This document shows, piece by piece, positions 1-9,386 of a stretch of 64,000 nucleotides of DNA; the first letter of the stretch is position 1; every line of letters begins with the position of its first letter. Source of the DNA: CAWIJJ01 sp963836425 (GTDB lineage: Bacteria > Acidobacteriota > Terriglobia > Bryobacterales > Bryobacteraceae); NCBI GenBank assembly GCA_963836425.1, contig CAWIJJ010000019.1, positions 58,423-122,422 of the forward strand, read 5' to 3'. Position numbers and translations under genes: made by a program. The notes beneath the pieces were generated by a model. The model was not told the origin of the DNA. It was given only the letters and a program-made list of their open reading frames with translations, and made no database searches.

Positions 1-687
1 GTGGCCTTTGGCCTCGATCAATTCGCCGGCCGACACCACCACCAGACGGTCCGCGCCGATTCCCAGCCGGGCGCGGCATTGCGCCCGGTCGCGCGGGTAG
101 AGGGCCGTCCGGTCGATTCCGTTGGGGATTACCCGAACCCGCTGAGGGTCGGCGCCGCATTCGAGCGCGAACTGCCGAAGCTGTGCGGACACCGTGAACA
201 CCGCATCCGCCCGCCTCAACGCCCACCGCAGCGAAAAGCGCCGGCAGCGATACGCGGCAAACACCGGTTCGCTGCCGCGCATGGTAATGGTGAACGGGCA
301 CTGGAACACGGCTGCCAGCAGCGCCGCCACCGCGCCTTCCGGATAGCCGAAGTGCGCGTCGATCAGGTCGAACCCGACGTTTTTGCGCAATCGGAAAAAA
401 GTCGGGAGCAGTCGCAGAAAGAGGCACAGCACGTTGAGCGGCGTGCCGCCCGGCGGAAAGATCCACCGCGGATGCAGAACCTCCGCGCCGCCATCGCTGC
501 GCCGCGCCGGTATTTCACGGCCCCGAAACCATTTGCCGTGCGGATTCGAGTAGTCGATCACCGGCACCGGCGCCACGACCGTCACCTGCGCCAGTTTCGC
601 CACATGCATCAGGCGCGAGCGGACAAACAGGCCCAGCCCCGGTTCACCGGGATTTGGATACACCAGGCTCAGGCTGACGATTTTCAT
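1..687 (-). CDS. Glycosyltransferase family 4, N-terminal part (cut by window edge)
   Basis: I translated the minus strand from the ATG at 687 and the frame stays open to base 1 (229 residues). The N-terminus (KIVSLSLVYPNPGEPGLG) and the stretch VIPNGIDRTALYPRD near residue 200 are typical of GT4 (GT-B fold) enzymes, which move a sugar from an NDP donor to a growing glycan at the cytoplasmic face. The donor-binding C-terminal half lies outside the window. It is the last visible gene of the long minus-strand exopolysaccharide cluster, 79 bp after the preceding glycosyltransferase. A plus-strand open frame over the same bases is an antisense shadow. Acceptor and sugar cannot be predicted. Confidence 0.85.
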   Translation of the reverse strand, partial: MKIVSLSLVYPNPGEPGLGLFVRSRLMHVAKLAQVTVVAPVPVIDYSNPHGKWFRGREIPARRSDGGAEVLHPRWIFPPGGTPLNVLCLFLRLLPTFFRLRKNVGFDLIDAHFGYPEGAVAALLAAVFQCPFTITMRGSEPVFAAYRCRRFSLRWALRRADAVFTVSAQLRQFALECGADPQRVRVIPNGIDRTALYPRDRAQCRARLGIGADRLVVVSAGELIEAKGH

Positions 688-766
688 TGAATTGAAGTGG
701 CCGCGCGCCGCCTGTCCCCAGCGGACCACGGCGGCCGCCGCTCCCTCTGATCTGTTCGGTGATCCC

Positions 767-2044
767 TCAGTCCGCTACCGTATGCAGGACGGATGCCAAC
801 AGCCTGGTCTGGAGTTCTCCGTTGAAATGTTCTTCGAACCATTGGCTGGGCGTGGCTGGCGCCGTCGGAAAACTGAAGAGCCTGGCCACGTACTCATCCA
901 TCTGGTCGTGCGAAGCATCCTGATAGGCGGCCACGTAAGCCACGCCGCTCCGGGCTAGGATTCGTTCGCTCGGGGAATTTCTGGCGGTGAACGCAAAAAT
1001 CGGGCGCCCAATCCGAATATATTGAAACAGCTTGGCCGGAACCTGAAGCGCGATTCCCGGCGCGTTGCCGTCCATCAGCAGCAGGTAATCCGCTTCCGAC
1101 ATTTCCCGCAACGCCTGCTCCTGAGGCAGAACCTCATTCACGTACTCCAGGCAGCCCTTTACCAGAAGCCCGGTAAATTCCGGCGCGCAGGTCCACGGCT
1201 GGCTCATGTCCATCCATCCGATAAGCCGCACACGAGCGGTCGCCGGATTCAGGCGTCCCCGCGACACCAGCCGGCTCACCGCGCGCAGCAATGCCCCCGG
1301 GTTTCTGCCGCCGTACAACGATCCCGCATGCAGCAGCACCCGGTAATTCCGCTTCGGAACCGGCAGCGGGCCTAACGGCTCCCCCGGATCGTACCCGTTC
1401 CAAATCAACTGGATCTTATGCGCGTACCGCGGATGCCGCTTCCGCATCGCATCGGCGGCGCTGTCGGTATTGGCGATCGCAGCGTCGGCGTGCCGCATGA
1501 TGAGGCTTTCCACCATCGCTTCGTAGGGCTGCGAGATCTTGCGCGACCGGTGCGGATTCCCCCGGATCGGATCGCGAAAATCGGCTATCCACGGAATGCC
1601 GAATCGCAGTTTCGTTGTCAGGGCCGCAAGGTGGCACGCCACCGGAGGAGAAGTCGATATCATCGCCGCGGGACGGTGCCGCCGTATCGCTGTTTCCGCA
1701 ACCGCAGCCGCCTCCGCCGCCCACGGCAACAGGTCGTTGTACGGCAGAACTCGCTGCACTGCGCCGCCGGCCCACGAGCCAGCCTTCACTCTCCAGCTCA
1801 GCTTTCCCGCCGCGGGCGCTTCCATCACGTGCGGCCACGGACATCCTTTCTCCTGGCCGCTGGCGGTGATCACTTCGCTGCGATATCCATGCCGCACAAG
1901 ATACCGGGCGAACCGGTAGGGCCTCTGTGCGCCCGATTCATTGGTTGGGGGAAATGAGTATGCAAACATCAGAAGGCCCCGCGCCGCGCACACTCCCGCT
2001 TCCCTCTCGTACAGCGCATCGCCTGGCGACGTCGTTTTGGTCAT
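767..2044 (-). CDS. Glycosyltransferase, GT4-like
   Basis: The 425-residue protein begins with a Rossmann-like acceptor domain containing YSFPPTNESGAQRPYR (about residues 29-44), a pattern shared with WcaI-type and related GT4 enzymes. The C-terminal half carries VPAKLFQYIRIGRPIFAF, the usual donor-site region where a conserved acidic or polar residue contacts the nucleotide sugar. The start at 2044 has a purine-rich AGGGAAG ribosome site three bases upstream. It lies 18 bp after a methyltransferase gene and 79 bp before another glycosyltransferase, so it is probably co-transcribed with them for exopolysaccharide repeat-unit assembly. Donor sugar and linkage are unknown. Confidence 0.85.
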   Translation of the reverse strand: MTKTTSPGDALYEREAGVCAARGLLMFAYSFPPTNESGAQRPYRFARYLVRHGYRSEVITASGQEKGCPWPHVMEAPAAGKLSWRVKAGSWAGGAVQRVLPYNDLLPWAAEAAAVAETAIRRHRPAAMISTSPPVACHLAALTTKLRFGIPWIADFRDPIRGNPHRSRKISQPYEAMVESLIMRHADAAIANTDSAADAMRKRHPRYAHKIQLIWNGYDPGEPLGPLPVPKRNYRVLLHAGSLYGGRNPGALLRAVSRLVSRGRLNPATARVRLIGWMDMSQPWTCAPEFTGLLVKGCLEYVNEVLPQEQALREMSEADYLLLMDGNAPGIALQVPAKLFQYIRIGRPIFAFTARNSPSERILARSGVAYVAAYQDASHDQMDEYVARLFSFPTAPATPSQWFEEHFNGELQTRLLASVLHTVAD

Positions 2045-2062
2045 TGCTTCCCTTTTGGGATC

Positions 2063-2902
2063 CTATTTCACGGCTACGGCTGTGATAAAAAGCAGATTTT
2101 GGAATCCCCGGAGCCGGCCGAACCGGCGCGCCAGGGAGTGCGGCAACAGGGCCAATGAGTTTTCCAGAAGGCGCACGGCTGCCAGGGGCACCTTAAAATA
2201 CCGGTTCCTGGCACCGACGAAGGCATTAACGCTTTTGAACCCGACTGACCGGAAAAGTTGCGCTAATTCGCCCCACGTGTACTCTTTTAAGTGAAAACCC
2301 GTTGCCGTCGCGTCGAAGTACTGCGAGATATCGTGCGGCCCCGACACGCGGTCGGGGGTCACACAGATATACTTACCCCCGGGCGCCAATGCGCGGTAGA
2401 TGTTACGCAGTTGTGACATAGCATCTTCCGGGTGCACATGCTCCATTACCTGATAACTATACGCTAAGTCGATTCCGCCGGCGGGCACCGGAACACTCGA
2501 TCCATCGGAAATTATCTTCTGTAGATTTGGAATCGGCGGAACATGCTTCATTACTTCTTCGCTTACTTCGAGCGCATAGACCTTTCGGACTAGACTTGCC
2601 ACGCGTAATGAAACACTGCAATTCCCTGCCCCGATTTCCAGAAATGTCATCGAGGGCTTGAGGAACGTCTTCAGCAGGCACAACTTATCCGTCGTCTCCG
2701 CATCCGATTTCGCCGGGTCCGCTTTGCGCGTGTGTTGCGGATGCTGCGGCACCGTTTGCAGCAATTCGGTGTAGAGCACGGAATACAGCGCTTGCCGCTC
2801 CGGCAAACGCGCGCTCATCAGGCGTCCGGCGAGCCGTTTCTCCACTTCATAGTGTTGCCTGAGTTCGGCCAGGTTTCTGGTCTCATATTCCGGATATTTC
2901 AT
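2063..2902 (-). CDS. Class I SAM-dependent methyltransferase
   Basis: The protein (279 residues) shows motif I FLEIGAGNCSVSLRVASL, a motif II acidic region (VYALEVSEEVM) and the post-motif IDLAYSYQVMEHVHPEDA typical of Rossmann-fold methyltransferases acting on small molecules or sugars. I chose the ATG at 2902 because AAAGGAG sits just upstream; a longer frame to 2980 would overlap the upstream gene and has no such site. It is 37 bp after another methyltransferase and 18 bp before a glycosyltransferase, so sugar or polysaccharide methylation is the natural inference. The C-terminus is hydrophobic (LLFITAVAVK), possibly membrane-associating. Confidence 0.85.
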   Translation of the reverse strand: MKYPEYETRNLAELRQHYEVEKRLAGRLMSARLPERQALYSVLYTELLQTVPQHPQHTRKADPAKSDAETTDKLCLLKTFLKPSMTFLEIGAGNCSVSLRVASLVRKVYALEVSEEVMKHVPPIPNLQKIISDGSSVPVPAGGIDLAYSYQVMEHVHPEDAMSQLRNIYRALAPGGKYICVTPDRVSGPHDISQYFDATATGFHLKEYTWGELAQLFRSVGFKSVNAFVGARNRYFKVPLAAVRLLENSLALLPHSLARRFGRLRGFQNLLFITAVAVK

Positions 2903-2939
2903 ATTTCTCCTTTCGGAAATGTCGTCCTGCGCGATTCGC

Positions 2940-3929
2940 TTACGAAGTGTGTCGCGCGGCAACCAGGAACGCGCTCTCAATCATCAGGTCTTCATCCGAT
3001 GCAGAGCGGAATTGCTTTTCGAGCCGGGGACGGATGGCACGAACCAGCGACAGCGTGTCGTCCGAGTAATGGACCCCCGGTTTGATATCCAAGGTGTCGG
3101 GAGGGAATGGTGGCCGGTCCAAGCCAATCACCGCTGTAATATGGAGCCGCGCGGAGTAGCCCAATCGGGCCATCGCATCGCGGTAATAACCGAGCAGCCG
3201 CCGGTTCGGTTTTCCGGAATCGCAGGTCATCCGGTGGTAGAGCCAGTCCGGCACCGCCAGGTATTCCAGCGGGTGATAGCCGTTCTGCGTAAACATGCCG
3301 TAGTCGTGGCAAGGGGCAATCTGGTGAATCATCCGTCCGCCCGGCCTCAGCACCTTGCCCATGGTTTCGAGCGCGCGGTCGATCTCGTGAATCTCCATGA
3401 GCACAGCGCGTGAAACGATCAGATCCACCGATCCGTCCGGCAGAAGCTTCCCCGCGTCTTCGATTCCCACCCCATGGACATACCGGGCGTAATCGGTATT
3501 CAGGTTGATCCCTTCGCTCGCCAGGTCGAGCGCCGCATCGAAGCGTTCGCGCTGAATGCCGGAGAACTGCTGCCGCAGCGCAACATAGATTTCCCGTTCC
3601 CGGCCGGTATTGCGAATGGACCGGACTTTGTCGAGCGCGATCACCCGCCTGGCGCCGTGCGCCAGAAACGTCAGCGCCACGCCCAGGTTGTCGCCGGGGC
3701 CGAGTTCCAGAATCGTTTTTTCCTCGAGGTCCCCCCTGTCGAGCCCGCCATAGGAAAGATACTCCTCGAACACGCCGCGGATGTACTCCAGGCTTCTGGC
3801 TATCGGCCAGTGCCGGTGCGTGGCGCCTTCTTCGGCGTCGAAATTGCCGCGCCGGAACCGCGCGCGGTGACGCCAATTGTCATAGATGTGGCTGCCGATG
3901 ATGTACCACCGGGGTTTTCGGCCGAGCAT
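2940..3929 (-). CDS. Class I SAM-dependent methyltransferase (second of a pair)
   Basis: The 329-residue protein has a classical motif I (ILELGPGDNLGVALTFLAHG, about residues 85-104), then VIALDKV as motif II and SVDLIVSRAVLMEIHEIDRA as the motif IV region. The first 25 residues (GRKPRWYIIGSHIYDNWRHR) are basic and aromatic. It belongs to the sugar/lipid class of methyltransferases found in glycan clusters; the exact substrate is not visible. It is followed at 37 bp by a second, unrelated-looking methyltransferase, and preceded at 104 bp by the dockerin protein gene. Confidence 0.85.
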   Translation of the reverse strand: MLGRKPRWYIIGSHIYDNWRHRARFRRGNFDAEEGATHRHWPIARSLEYIRGVFEEYLSYGGLDRGDLEEKTILELGPGDNLGVALTFLAHGARRVIALDKVRSIRNTGREREIYVALRQQFSGIQRERFDAALDLASEGINLNTDYARYVHGVGIEDAGKLLPDGSVDLIVSRAVLMEIHEIDRALETMGKVLRPGGRMIHQIAPCHDYGMFTQNGYHPLEYLAVPDWLYHRMTCDSGKPNRRLLGYYRDAMARLGYSARLHITAVIGLDRPPFPPDTLDIKPGVHYSDDTLSLVRAIRPRLEKQFRSASDEDLMIESAFLVAARHTS

Positions 3930-4033
3930 CGCTTGCTTTGGAATGGGGCGAGAGAAGTGGGGGCCGGCTTCCGGTCGGCCCGAGGCGGTGGGCAGGTGGG
4001 AAAACCTGCCCCGGGAAGACTACAAAATCGGGT

Positions 4034-5257
4034 TTATTGTCCGGTCCGGCATGGTGCGCCGAGACTCGCATTTACCACGCGCTGCACATCCACTACGTTG
4101 CAGACGCCATTGGCATCCAGATCCTTGGCGCACGAGGCCGTTCCCAGAGCCGCTTTGATCGCCAGTGTCACATCGGCGGAGTTCACCGCGCTATCGCCGT
4201 TCACGTCACAGGCAGACGTTGTCGGAGGGGGAGGAGCGGTTCCCGATGTCGAAACCACTACCTGGGTGAACGTGCTCTGGCCCGACGGCTGAATCGCGAT
4301 GTACATGGTGGGAGCCTGTGCCATGGCCGCGGATTTCCAGATGGTCGAAACGTAGGCCGAGCCGTCCGGACCGCGTACGGTGCCGCCATCGGTGCCGCTC
4401 GTGAATCCGTTTACGTGCATGTCCGAAGTGGAGTAGCGAACGGAGTAAAGCTGCCCGCCGGTCACCATTCTCGGCGCGGCCCACGTAACTTCGTAGGCGC
4501 TCCCGTTGTACTGCGCGGTCACCGATGAAACATAGGATTCCGGCTCGTTCACCGCTTTCGCGAACGTGAAATTCGCGAACTGGCAGGTTGCGCCGCTCCA
4601 TCCCTTCGAGCCCACCGGCTGGGTGTCGAAATAAAACCGCGTCAGCCCGTCGAAGTAATGAACCGGATTCGCGCCGGTGTAGTCCGGATCGTCCGGATAG
4701 GTATAACTTCCGTCGCTCGCGCCCACTTCGTGCTGCGGCACGCGATTGATGATGACATTGATCCACTGCCCAGGGTAAACATTGGGATCGATGAAATGGT
4801 AATAGTGGTCGCCCTGCCAGTTAGGATCGCTCGAGCCGTGATACCGGATGTAAGTTCCGATCTGAACATTACCCGCCGTCCCCTGCCGCCCTACCGCCGT
4901 GTCGCACTTGAACTGGAATGCCAGCCGGTTGTAATTCGGATCCCAAGTGCCGCTTCGCAGGTAGTTCAATGCATAGCCTTGCGGATAGCCATAGCCGGAT
5001 CCTCCAGGCATGAACTGCGGGTAGAGACCGCAGCCGGTATAACTACAGCCGGTCGATGTCGATCCCTTGTCCTGGAAAGTTCCGCTCACGATACTGAAAA
5101 CCTGGCCCGGATCTTCTCCTTGGTAGGCGCTCCAAAGATTGACTCCGGAACCGCTTTGCCGCATGCTGGAGAAATTTTCCAGGACGGCTTGCGCGTGCAG
5201 GGCGGACAGGCCAGACAGGCACAAAGTTACGAAAAGCAAGCGCACAATAATTTGCAT
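4034..5257 (-). CDS. Secreted protein with C-terminal dockerin type I-like repeats
   Basis: The ATG at 5257 begins a signal peptide (MQIIVRLLFVTLCLSGLSA, cleavage near HAQA); an upstream TTG at 5266 is less likely. The 407-residue product is a beta-rich extracellular protein with unassigned central sequence (WSAYQGEDPGQVF and a DPNYNRLAFQF region). Its last 60 residues hold two calcium-loop repeats, CDVNGDSAVNSADVTLAI and DLDANGVCNVVDVQRVV, separated by about 25 residues, which is the layout of a type I dockerin. No cohesin is visible in the window. Its place between methyltransferase and CapK-like genes suggests a protein that works on or in the exopolysaccharide. In Acidobacteria such dockerin-like ends often occur without cellulosomes. 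Confidence 0.8.
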   Translation of the reverse strand: MQIIVRLLFVTLCLSGLSALHAQAVLENFSSMRQSGSGVNLWSAYQGEDPGQVFSIVSGTFQDKGSTSTGCSYTGCGLYPQFMPGGSGYGYPQGYALNYLRSGTWDPNYNRLAFQFKCDTAVGRQGTAGNVQIGTYIRYHGSSDPNWQGDHYYHFIDPNVYPGQWINVIINRVPQHEVGASDGSYTYPDDPDYTGANPVHYFDGLTRFYFDTQPVGSKGWSGATCQFANFTFAKAVNEPESYVSSVTAQYNGSAYEVTWAAPRMVTGGQLYSVRYSTSDMHVNGFTSGTDGGTVRGPDGSAYVSTIWKSAAMAQAPTMYIAIQPSGQSTFTQVVVSTSGTAPPPPTTSACDVNGDSAVNSADVTLAIKAALGTASCAKDLDANGVCNVVDVQRVVNASLGAPCRTGQ

Positions 5258-5405
5258 AACTCTCAAAAAGGTGAACGGCGCACTTTAGGAGTACCAGTAC
5301 GCGATTAGCCAATACCCAGCGTATTGAGGCATCCAATGACTGTCAAGGTTGACAAAAGTTAGATTAATGGAAGCCTTGCAAATGCAAGGTAGTCAGAGAG
5401 TTACG

Positions 5406-6773
5406 TCAGCAACGCTCGGCCGCGCAGGCATAACTGCCGCCGGTTTCGGCCGGTTCGCGCACAACCTGCACCAGTTTCCCCTGCCTGGTCAACGGAAGCC
5501 GCTCCATCCAGTGAATGGCAATAGGAGAACTTCCGATGAAATCCGCCAACGTGCGCCGCAGCAGCGCTTCACGGTCGTTCGCCAGCCCGCTTCCTTGTAG
5601 CCGGAGCTCGAGCCCGGTGTCCCCTCGTAGCGCTACCTGAAATTGCCGCACTTCCGGAAATTCCTTGAACAGGTGATTCCAGTAAATGCAGTTGATCTTC
5701 TTCCCGTTGGGCAACCGCAACAAGCCTGCAAACCGCCCTTCGATTCTCGCCAGCCGGCAGATGCCCGCCTCTCCCGTATCGGACGAGTGGAACGAGCCCA
5801 GATCGCCGATATCATACCGGAGCAGCGGAGTGCCGCCCGAAACCGTGCTCGTCCAGATCAGGCGTCCGGACTCGCCGGCTCCCACCGGCTTTCCGGCTTC
5901 ATTCACCACTTCCAGAAAAACCCATGGACGCAGCACCTCCAGCGGGCCGCGCTCCGTAAACTGGCAGGCCATCACCGAAAGCTCCCGGCCGCCGTAACGG
6001 TTCAGAATCGGTTTGCCGAACGCCTGCCGGAAGATTTCGCTCTGGTCGGAAAACAGCATTTCTCCGCCGTTCCAGGCAGTATGTACGCTGCCGGCCGGCA
6101 CTTTCCGCTTGCGCTCCAGCAGGGTCCGCGCCACAAACGCCAGCATCGAAGTGAAGCCCTGCACCGCCACCGGGCGATGCTTGCCGATCAACTCCACCAC
6201 GCGGTCCACGGTTTGTTCGTTCAGTTCGTAGCCGTCCACCACGAAATCCCGCATCATCCGCACGTAGCAGCGCGACCGCAGGCTGGTCTTCCGGCCGATA
6301 TCGCGTTCCGACCCCCAGATAATGATCGTGGCCATCCCCGGACGCCAGCCCATCCGCATGCGCGTGTAGGTGGACGCCGCATTCGCCGCCAGCGTCATGG
6401 CCGTGTCGTGGAAGATGTGGGTCGGCTCTCCCGTGGATCCGCCCGTGGACTTGACGATTCCCTCCAGTCCGAACCGCCGCTGGATCTCCTGCGGTTGGAA
6501 TCGCGACTGCAACATCTTCTTGTCCATAATGGGCAGGTCCTGCCAGATGCGCCAGAGGTCCTGCGGATTGCGAATGCGGGCCGCTTCGCGCCATTCCGGC
6601 AGCGCGTCTTCCCGCTGCCCGAAATATTGGATGCGGGCCAGGAGGCGCTCCGCCAGCGCCCGGCGCTGTCCGCCCGGCGACAGTCTGGGAAAGGTTTCGA
6701 GTTCCTGCCACGAGCGCGCGCTGCGCGACAGGTGTCTATGCCACCAGGCTCGGCTTGCGATTTGTGTGATCAT
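5406..6773 (-). CDS. CapK/PaaK-like adenylate-forming enzyme
   Basis: The 455-residue protein resembles the phenylacetate-CoA ligase/CapK branch of AMP-forming enzymes. The phosphate-binding motif STGGSTGEP lies near residue 111-119, followed by TRMRMGWRPGMATIIIWG. A later NRYGGRELSVMACQF and LLRYDIGDLGSF (the aspartate that contacts the ribose) complete the core. In capsule and exopolysaccharide loci such proteins are thought to activate an acyl group for sugar modification; that role is inferred. Its first 38 bases overlap the end of the DUF362 gene, so the two are translationally coupled. A 139-bp gap follows before the dockerin gene. Confidence 0.85.
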   Translation of the reverse strand: MITQIASRAWWHRHLSRSARSWQELETFPRLSPGGQRRALAERLLARIQYFGQREDALPEWREAARIRNPQDLWRIWQDLPIMDKKMLQSRFQPQEIQRRFGLEGIVKSTGGSTGEPTHIFHDTAMTLAANAASTYTRMRMGWRPGMATIIIWGSERDIGRKTSLRSRCYVRMMRDFVVDGYELNEQTVDRVVELIGKHRPVAVQGFTSMLAFVARTLLERKRKVPAGSVHTAWNGGEMLFSDQSEIFRQAFGKPILNRYGGRELSVMACQFTERGPLEVLRPWVFLEVVNEAGKPVGAGESGRLIWTSTVSGGTPLLRYDIGDLGSFHSSDTGEAGICRLARIEGRFAGLLRLPNGKKINCIYWNHLFKEFPEVRQFQVALRGDTGLELRLQGSGLANDREALLRRTLADFIGSSPIAIHWMERLPLTRQGKLVQVVREPAETGGSYACAAERC

Positions 6774-8196
6774 TTTCGAAATCCAGTTCGCAGTGCCGCT
6801 GCCAACCGCCCGGCGCCACGAAACTCCGGCCCACGGCCGGTCCTATTCCGGTTGCTGTTCGCTCCCCATCCGCCAGCCGCACCACAATCTCCTCCGCTCC
6901 GAACCCGCTCAGCGGATACGAGAACGCATCGAAACTCCGCGCCACCAGGGGAATCTTCTTCGGATCGAAACCCATCAGCCGCGCATGAATCCATTCGGCC
7001 GCGGCGGGGTTCAATGCGCCGGTCACGAACGCCGAATCGACCGGCGTGGGCGCGAGCGGTCCTTCGCCTTCACCGGCAACGATGGCATCGGTAATCGTAA
7101 TCACCCGCCGCCCGGGAGTTTCGCCCAACGTGCCGTCCGCTCTTCCGTACCGCAGGATTCGCTGGAGATCGAGGCACGTCCGCCAGATGGTGTCGTTGCC
7201 GTACCAGGAACCTTCCATGTTGTCGTCGGCGCCCAGCGCCTTTGCCGAGCGCACCAGCACCCCGGCCAGCCTTTGGGCCAGGTGCGGCCCCGCTCCCGGC
7301 GGCCGCCGGTTCACCCAGTCCAACAACTCCTCGGCTTCCCGTTTCAGCCGCCAATTTCCTTCGTAACAGTCCCCCCCACCCGCCGCGCTTCCCAGCCGAT
7401 GGTGCGGCAGAAACTCCTTATTGCCGTTAATCCCGATAAGGTTCTTGAGCGCTCCCGTGATGCATGCCTTCTTGTGGCTTTTCAGCTTTGGCAGGTTGAT
7501 CACCACATCCGCGTCCAGAATTTCGCGGGCGATCATGTAGCGATGCCGGCCGGGCGAATGCGCCGCTTCGAGTAGGTCCGGGTTGTAAACCGTGACGCGA
7601 AACTTGCCGCTGCCGGAAACCTCATCGAGCAGGCTCTGCTCCTTCAGGTCCACAATGGCGAAATCGCCGGCCGGGCGCACGTTCTCCCGCCGCACCTCCC
7701 CCGAAAGCAGCGTCCGGCGGAAATCGGAGATGCGGATGTCCAATCCGCGATTTCGAAACCGCCCCACCAGGTCGTCCAGTCCGCAAACCCTCCGCAGTTT
7801 CGCGAAGTCGCAGCGTTGTAGCGGAGCGTCCCCCAGAACCACCGGCCCGGGCTGCGCCAGTTGTACGTACTCGAGTACCGCCTCGATCACGCTGGCGTGA
7901 GTCACCAGGCAGTCGAGACCGGCTCCGCTCTGGTTTTCATCGACCACCCAGTTCGGCTTCAACACCACGCGGGCGCCCGGTGGAATCAGCGCGCCCAGGG
8001 GATTCCATTCGCGGCTGCCGTACCGGTCGCGATCCAGGCCCCAGATGCGAAATAACTCGCGCAAGGCCAACTGCGCTACCGTGCGCGCTTCGCCGGAACG
8101 CAACTCCGGCGCGCCCGCCGGATCGGCCAGGGGCCCGTAATCGCCGCGCACGCTCCTGGCCACGGCAACCACTCTGTCCAGGGCTTCCAGTGTCAT
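6736..8196 (-). CDS. DUF362 domain-containing protein
   Basis: The 486-residue protein matches the DUF362 family: VVLKPNWVVDENQSG near residue 78, a THASVIEAVLEYV segment, VVLGDAP, and VVINLPKLKSHKKACITGAL near residue 240, where the K-x-H-x-K pattern is strongly conserved in the family. It lacks the cysteine-rich 2x[4Fe-4S] ferredoxin domain that many DUF362 proteins carry. The function of the family is not established. Start and end are both coupled: ATGA overlaps with the upstream glycosyltransferase at 8193-8196 and a 38-bp overlap with the CapK-like gene downstream. A DUF362-CapK pair inside an exopolysaccharide operon suggests a shared step. Confidence 0.8.
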   Translation of the reverse strand: MTLEALDRVVAVARSVRGDYGPLADPAGAPELRSGEARTVAQLALRELFRIWGLDRDRYGSREWNPLGALIPPGARVVLKPNWVVDENQSGAGLDCLVTHASVIEAVLEYVQLAQPGPVVLGDAPLQRCDFAKLRRVCGLDDLVGRFRNRGLDIRISDFRRTLLSGEVRRENVRPAGDFAIVDLKEQSLLDEVSGSGKFRVTVYNPDLLEAAHSPGRHRYMIAREILDADVVINLPKLKSHKKACITGALKNLIGINGNKEFLPHHRLGSAAGGGDCYEGNWRLKREAEELLDWVNRRPPGAGPHLAQRLAGVLVRSAKALGADDNMEGSWYGNDTIWRTCLDLQRILRYGRADGTLGETPGRRVITITDAIVAGEGEGPLAPTPVDSAFVTGALNPAAAEWIHARLMGFDPKKIPLVARSFDAFSYPLSGFGAEEIVVRLADGERTATGIGPAVGRSFVAPGGWQRHCELDFENDHTNRKPSLVA

Positions 8197-9386
8197 ACGG
8201 CCCTTCGCTTTAGCACCCTGTCGTAAACCGACATGTAGCCGTTCACCATTGCCTGTAAGCTGAATCGCTCCTCCGCCGTGCGCCGGCCTTCGCGGCCGTG
8301 CTCCGCCATGGCCTGCCGGTTTTCCGCATACATCCGAATTCGCCCCGCCAGTGCCGCCGGGTCGGCGGGCGCCACCAGCCAGCCGGTGCTCCCGTCATCC
8401 ACCAGTTCCGGATTGCCGCCCACGTCCGTGGCAATCACCGGCAGCCCGGTCGCCATGGCCTCCAGAATGGTGTTGCTCGTGCCCTCGCCCAGCGACGGCA
8501 GCACGAAGATGTCCATGGCCCGCAGCAACTCCGGAATATCGCTCCGTTCACCCGGCAGCCACGCCAGGTCCGCGGCGCCGGCCTGCTGGAGCATGGCGCG
8601 CAGGCCGCCCGCCAGCGGGCCATCGCCGGCCAGCACCAGCCGCAGCCGCTTGCGCAGCGGCGATGCGCCTTCCACCAGGCCGAGAAAGGCGCGGATCAGC
8701 GAGGCCTGGTCCTTCACCGGCTGCATGCGGCCCACGGTGCCAATCACCACCGAGTCGCCGTTGACGAAGCCTTCCGGTCCGAACGGCCGCCGCGGTCCGC
8801 GCTGCGGATGGAACCGGCCGGTGTCCACGCCGTTGTAAATTCTGGTAACCCGTTGGCCGGGAATTCCCACTTCCGAAACCAGGAATCTCGCCAGCTCCAG
8901 GTTCACCGTCGTGTAATGGGCAATCACCGGCCGCAGCGCGGAGCGGAGTAATTGATTCTTGCGGCCGCCCTGGATGCACGAGCTCTCCCGGCCGTGTTCT
9001 CCGTGCACCCTCCCGTGCACGCCGGCCAGCACCCCGGTGAACTGGGCATCCAGCGTTGCCATGGTGCGGGTATGCAGAATGTCCGGCCGCAGCTCGCGCA
9101 GCAAATGCCACAACCGCCGGTAGGCGCTCCAATCCTTGCCCTCGCGCTTGTTCAGGGCGGTGACGCTCACCTCGGGCTTCCGGATCCGCTCGCGAAAATC
9201 CGTATAACCGGTCAGGCACACCACCGCGTGCCGGTACCGTTCGGCGGGCATGTGGTTCACCAGGTTCACGATTCCGTTTTCCAGTCCGCCCACGGCCAGC
9301 CGGTGGATCAGGTGGACCACCAGGGGCGCATCGTTGTGCCGGATACCGGATTCTTGCCGCCGCCCGGCGGCCTGTACCGAATTCAT
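8193..9386 (-). CDS. Glycosyltransferase of the exosortase/PEP-CTERM-associated GT4 type
   Basis: Reading from the ATG at 9386 gives 397 residues. The N-terminal VVHLIHRLAVGGLENGIVNL and AVVCLTGYTDFRERI are close to the pattern of the exosortase-associated sugar transferase family TIGR03088. The donor half has IYNGVDTGRFHP, VGTVGRMQPVKDQ and LPSLGEGTSNTILEAMATGL with the EGxxNxxLEA signature of GT4. The ATG overlaps the stop of the deacetylase gene (ATGA, 9383-9386) and its own stop overlaps the start of DUF362, so the genes form a tightly coupled operon. It should add a sugar at the inner membrane during exopolysaccharide synthesis; the exact sugar is unknown. Confidence 0.88.
   Translation of the reverse strand: MNSVQAAGRRQESGIRHNDAPLVVHLIHRLAVGGLENGIVNLVNHMPAERYRHAVVCLTGYTDFRERIRKPEVSVTALNKREGKDWSAYRRLWHLLRELRPDILHTRTMATLDAQFTGVLAGVHGRVHGEHGRESSCIQGGRKNQLLRSALRPVIAHYTTVNLELARFLVSEVGIPGQRVTRIYNGVDTGRFHPQRGPRRPFGPEGFVNGDSVVIGTVGRMQPVKDQASLIRAFLGLVEGASPLRKRLRLVLAGDGPLAGGLRAMLQQAGAADLAWLPGERSDIPELLRAMDIFVLPSLGEGTSNTILEAMATGLPVIATDVGGNPELVDDGSTGWLVAPADPAALAGRIRMYAENRQAMAEHGREGRRTAEERFSLQAMVNGYMSVYDRVLKRRAV

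Noticed and set aside
1..690. Plus-strand 229-codon frame at the window start
   Set aside because: The minus strand over the same bases codes a glycosyltransferase with proper motifs; the plus frame is rich in Arg and His without domain similarity.
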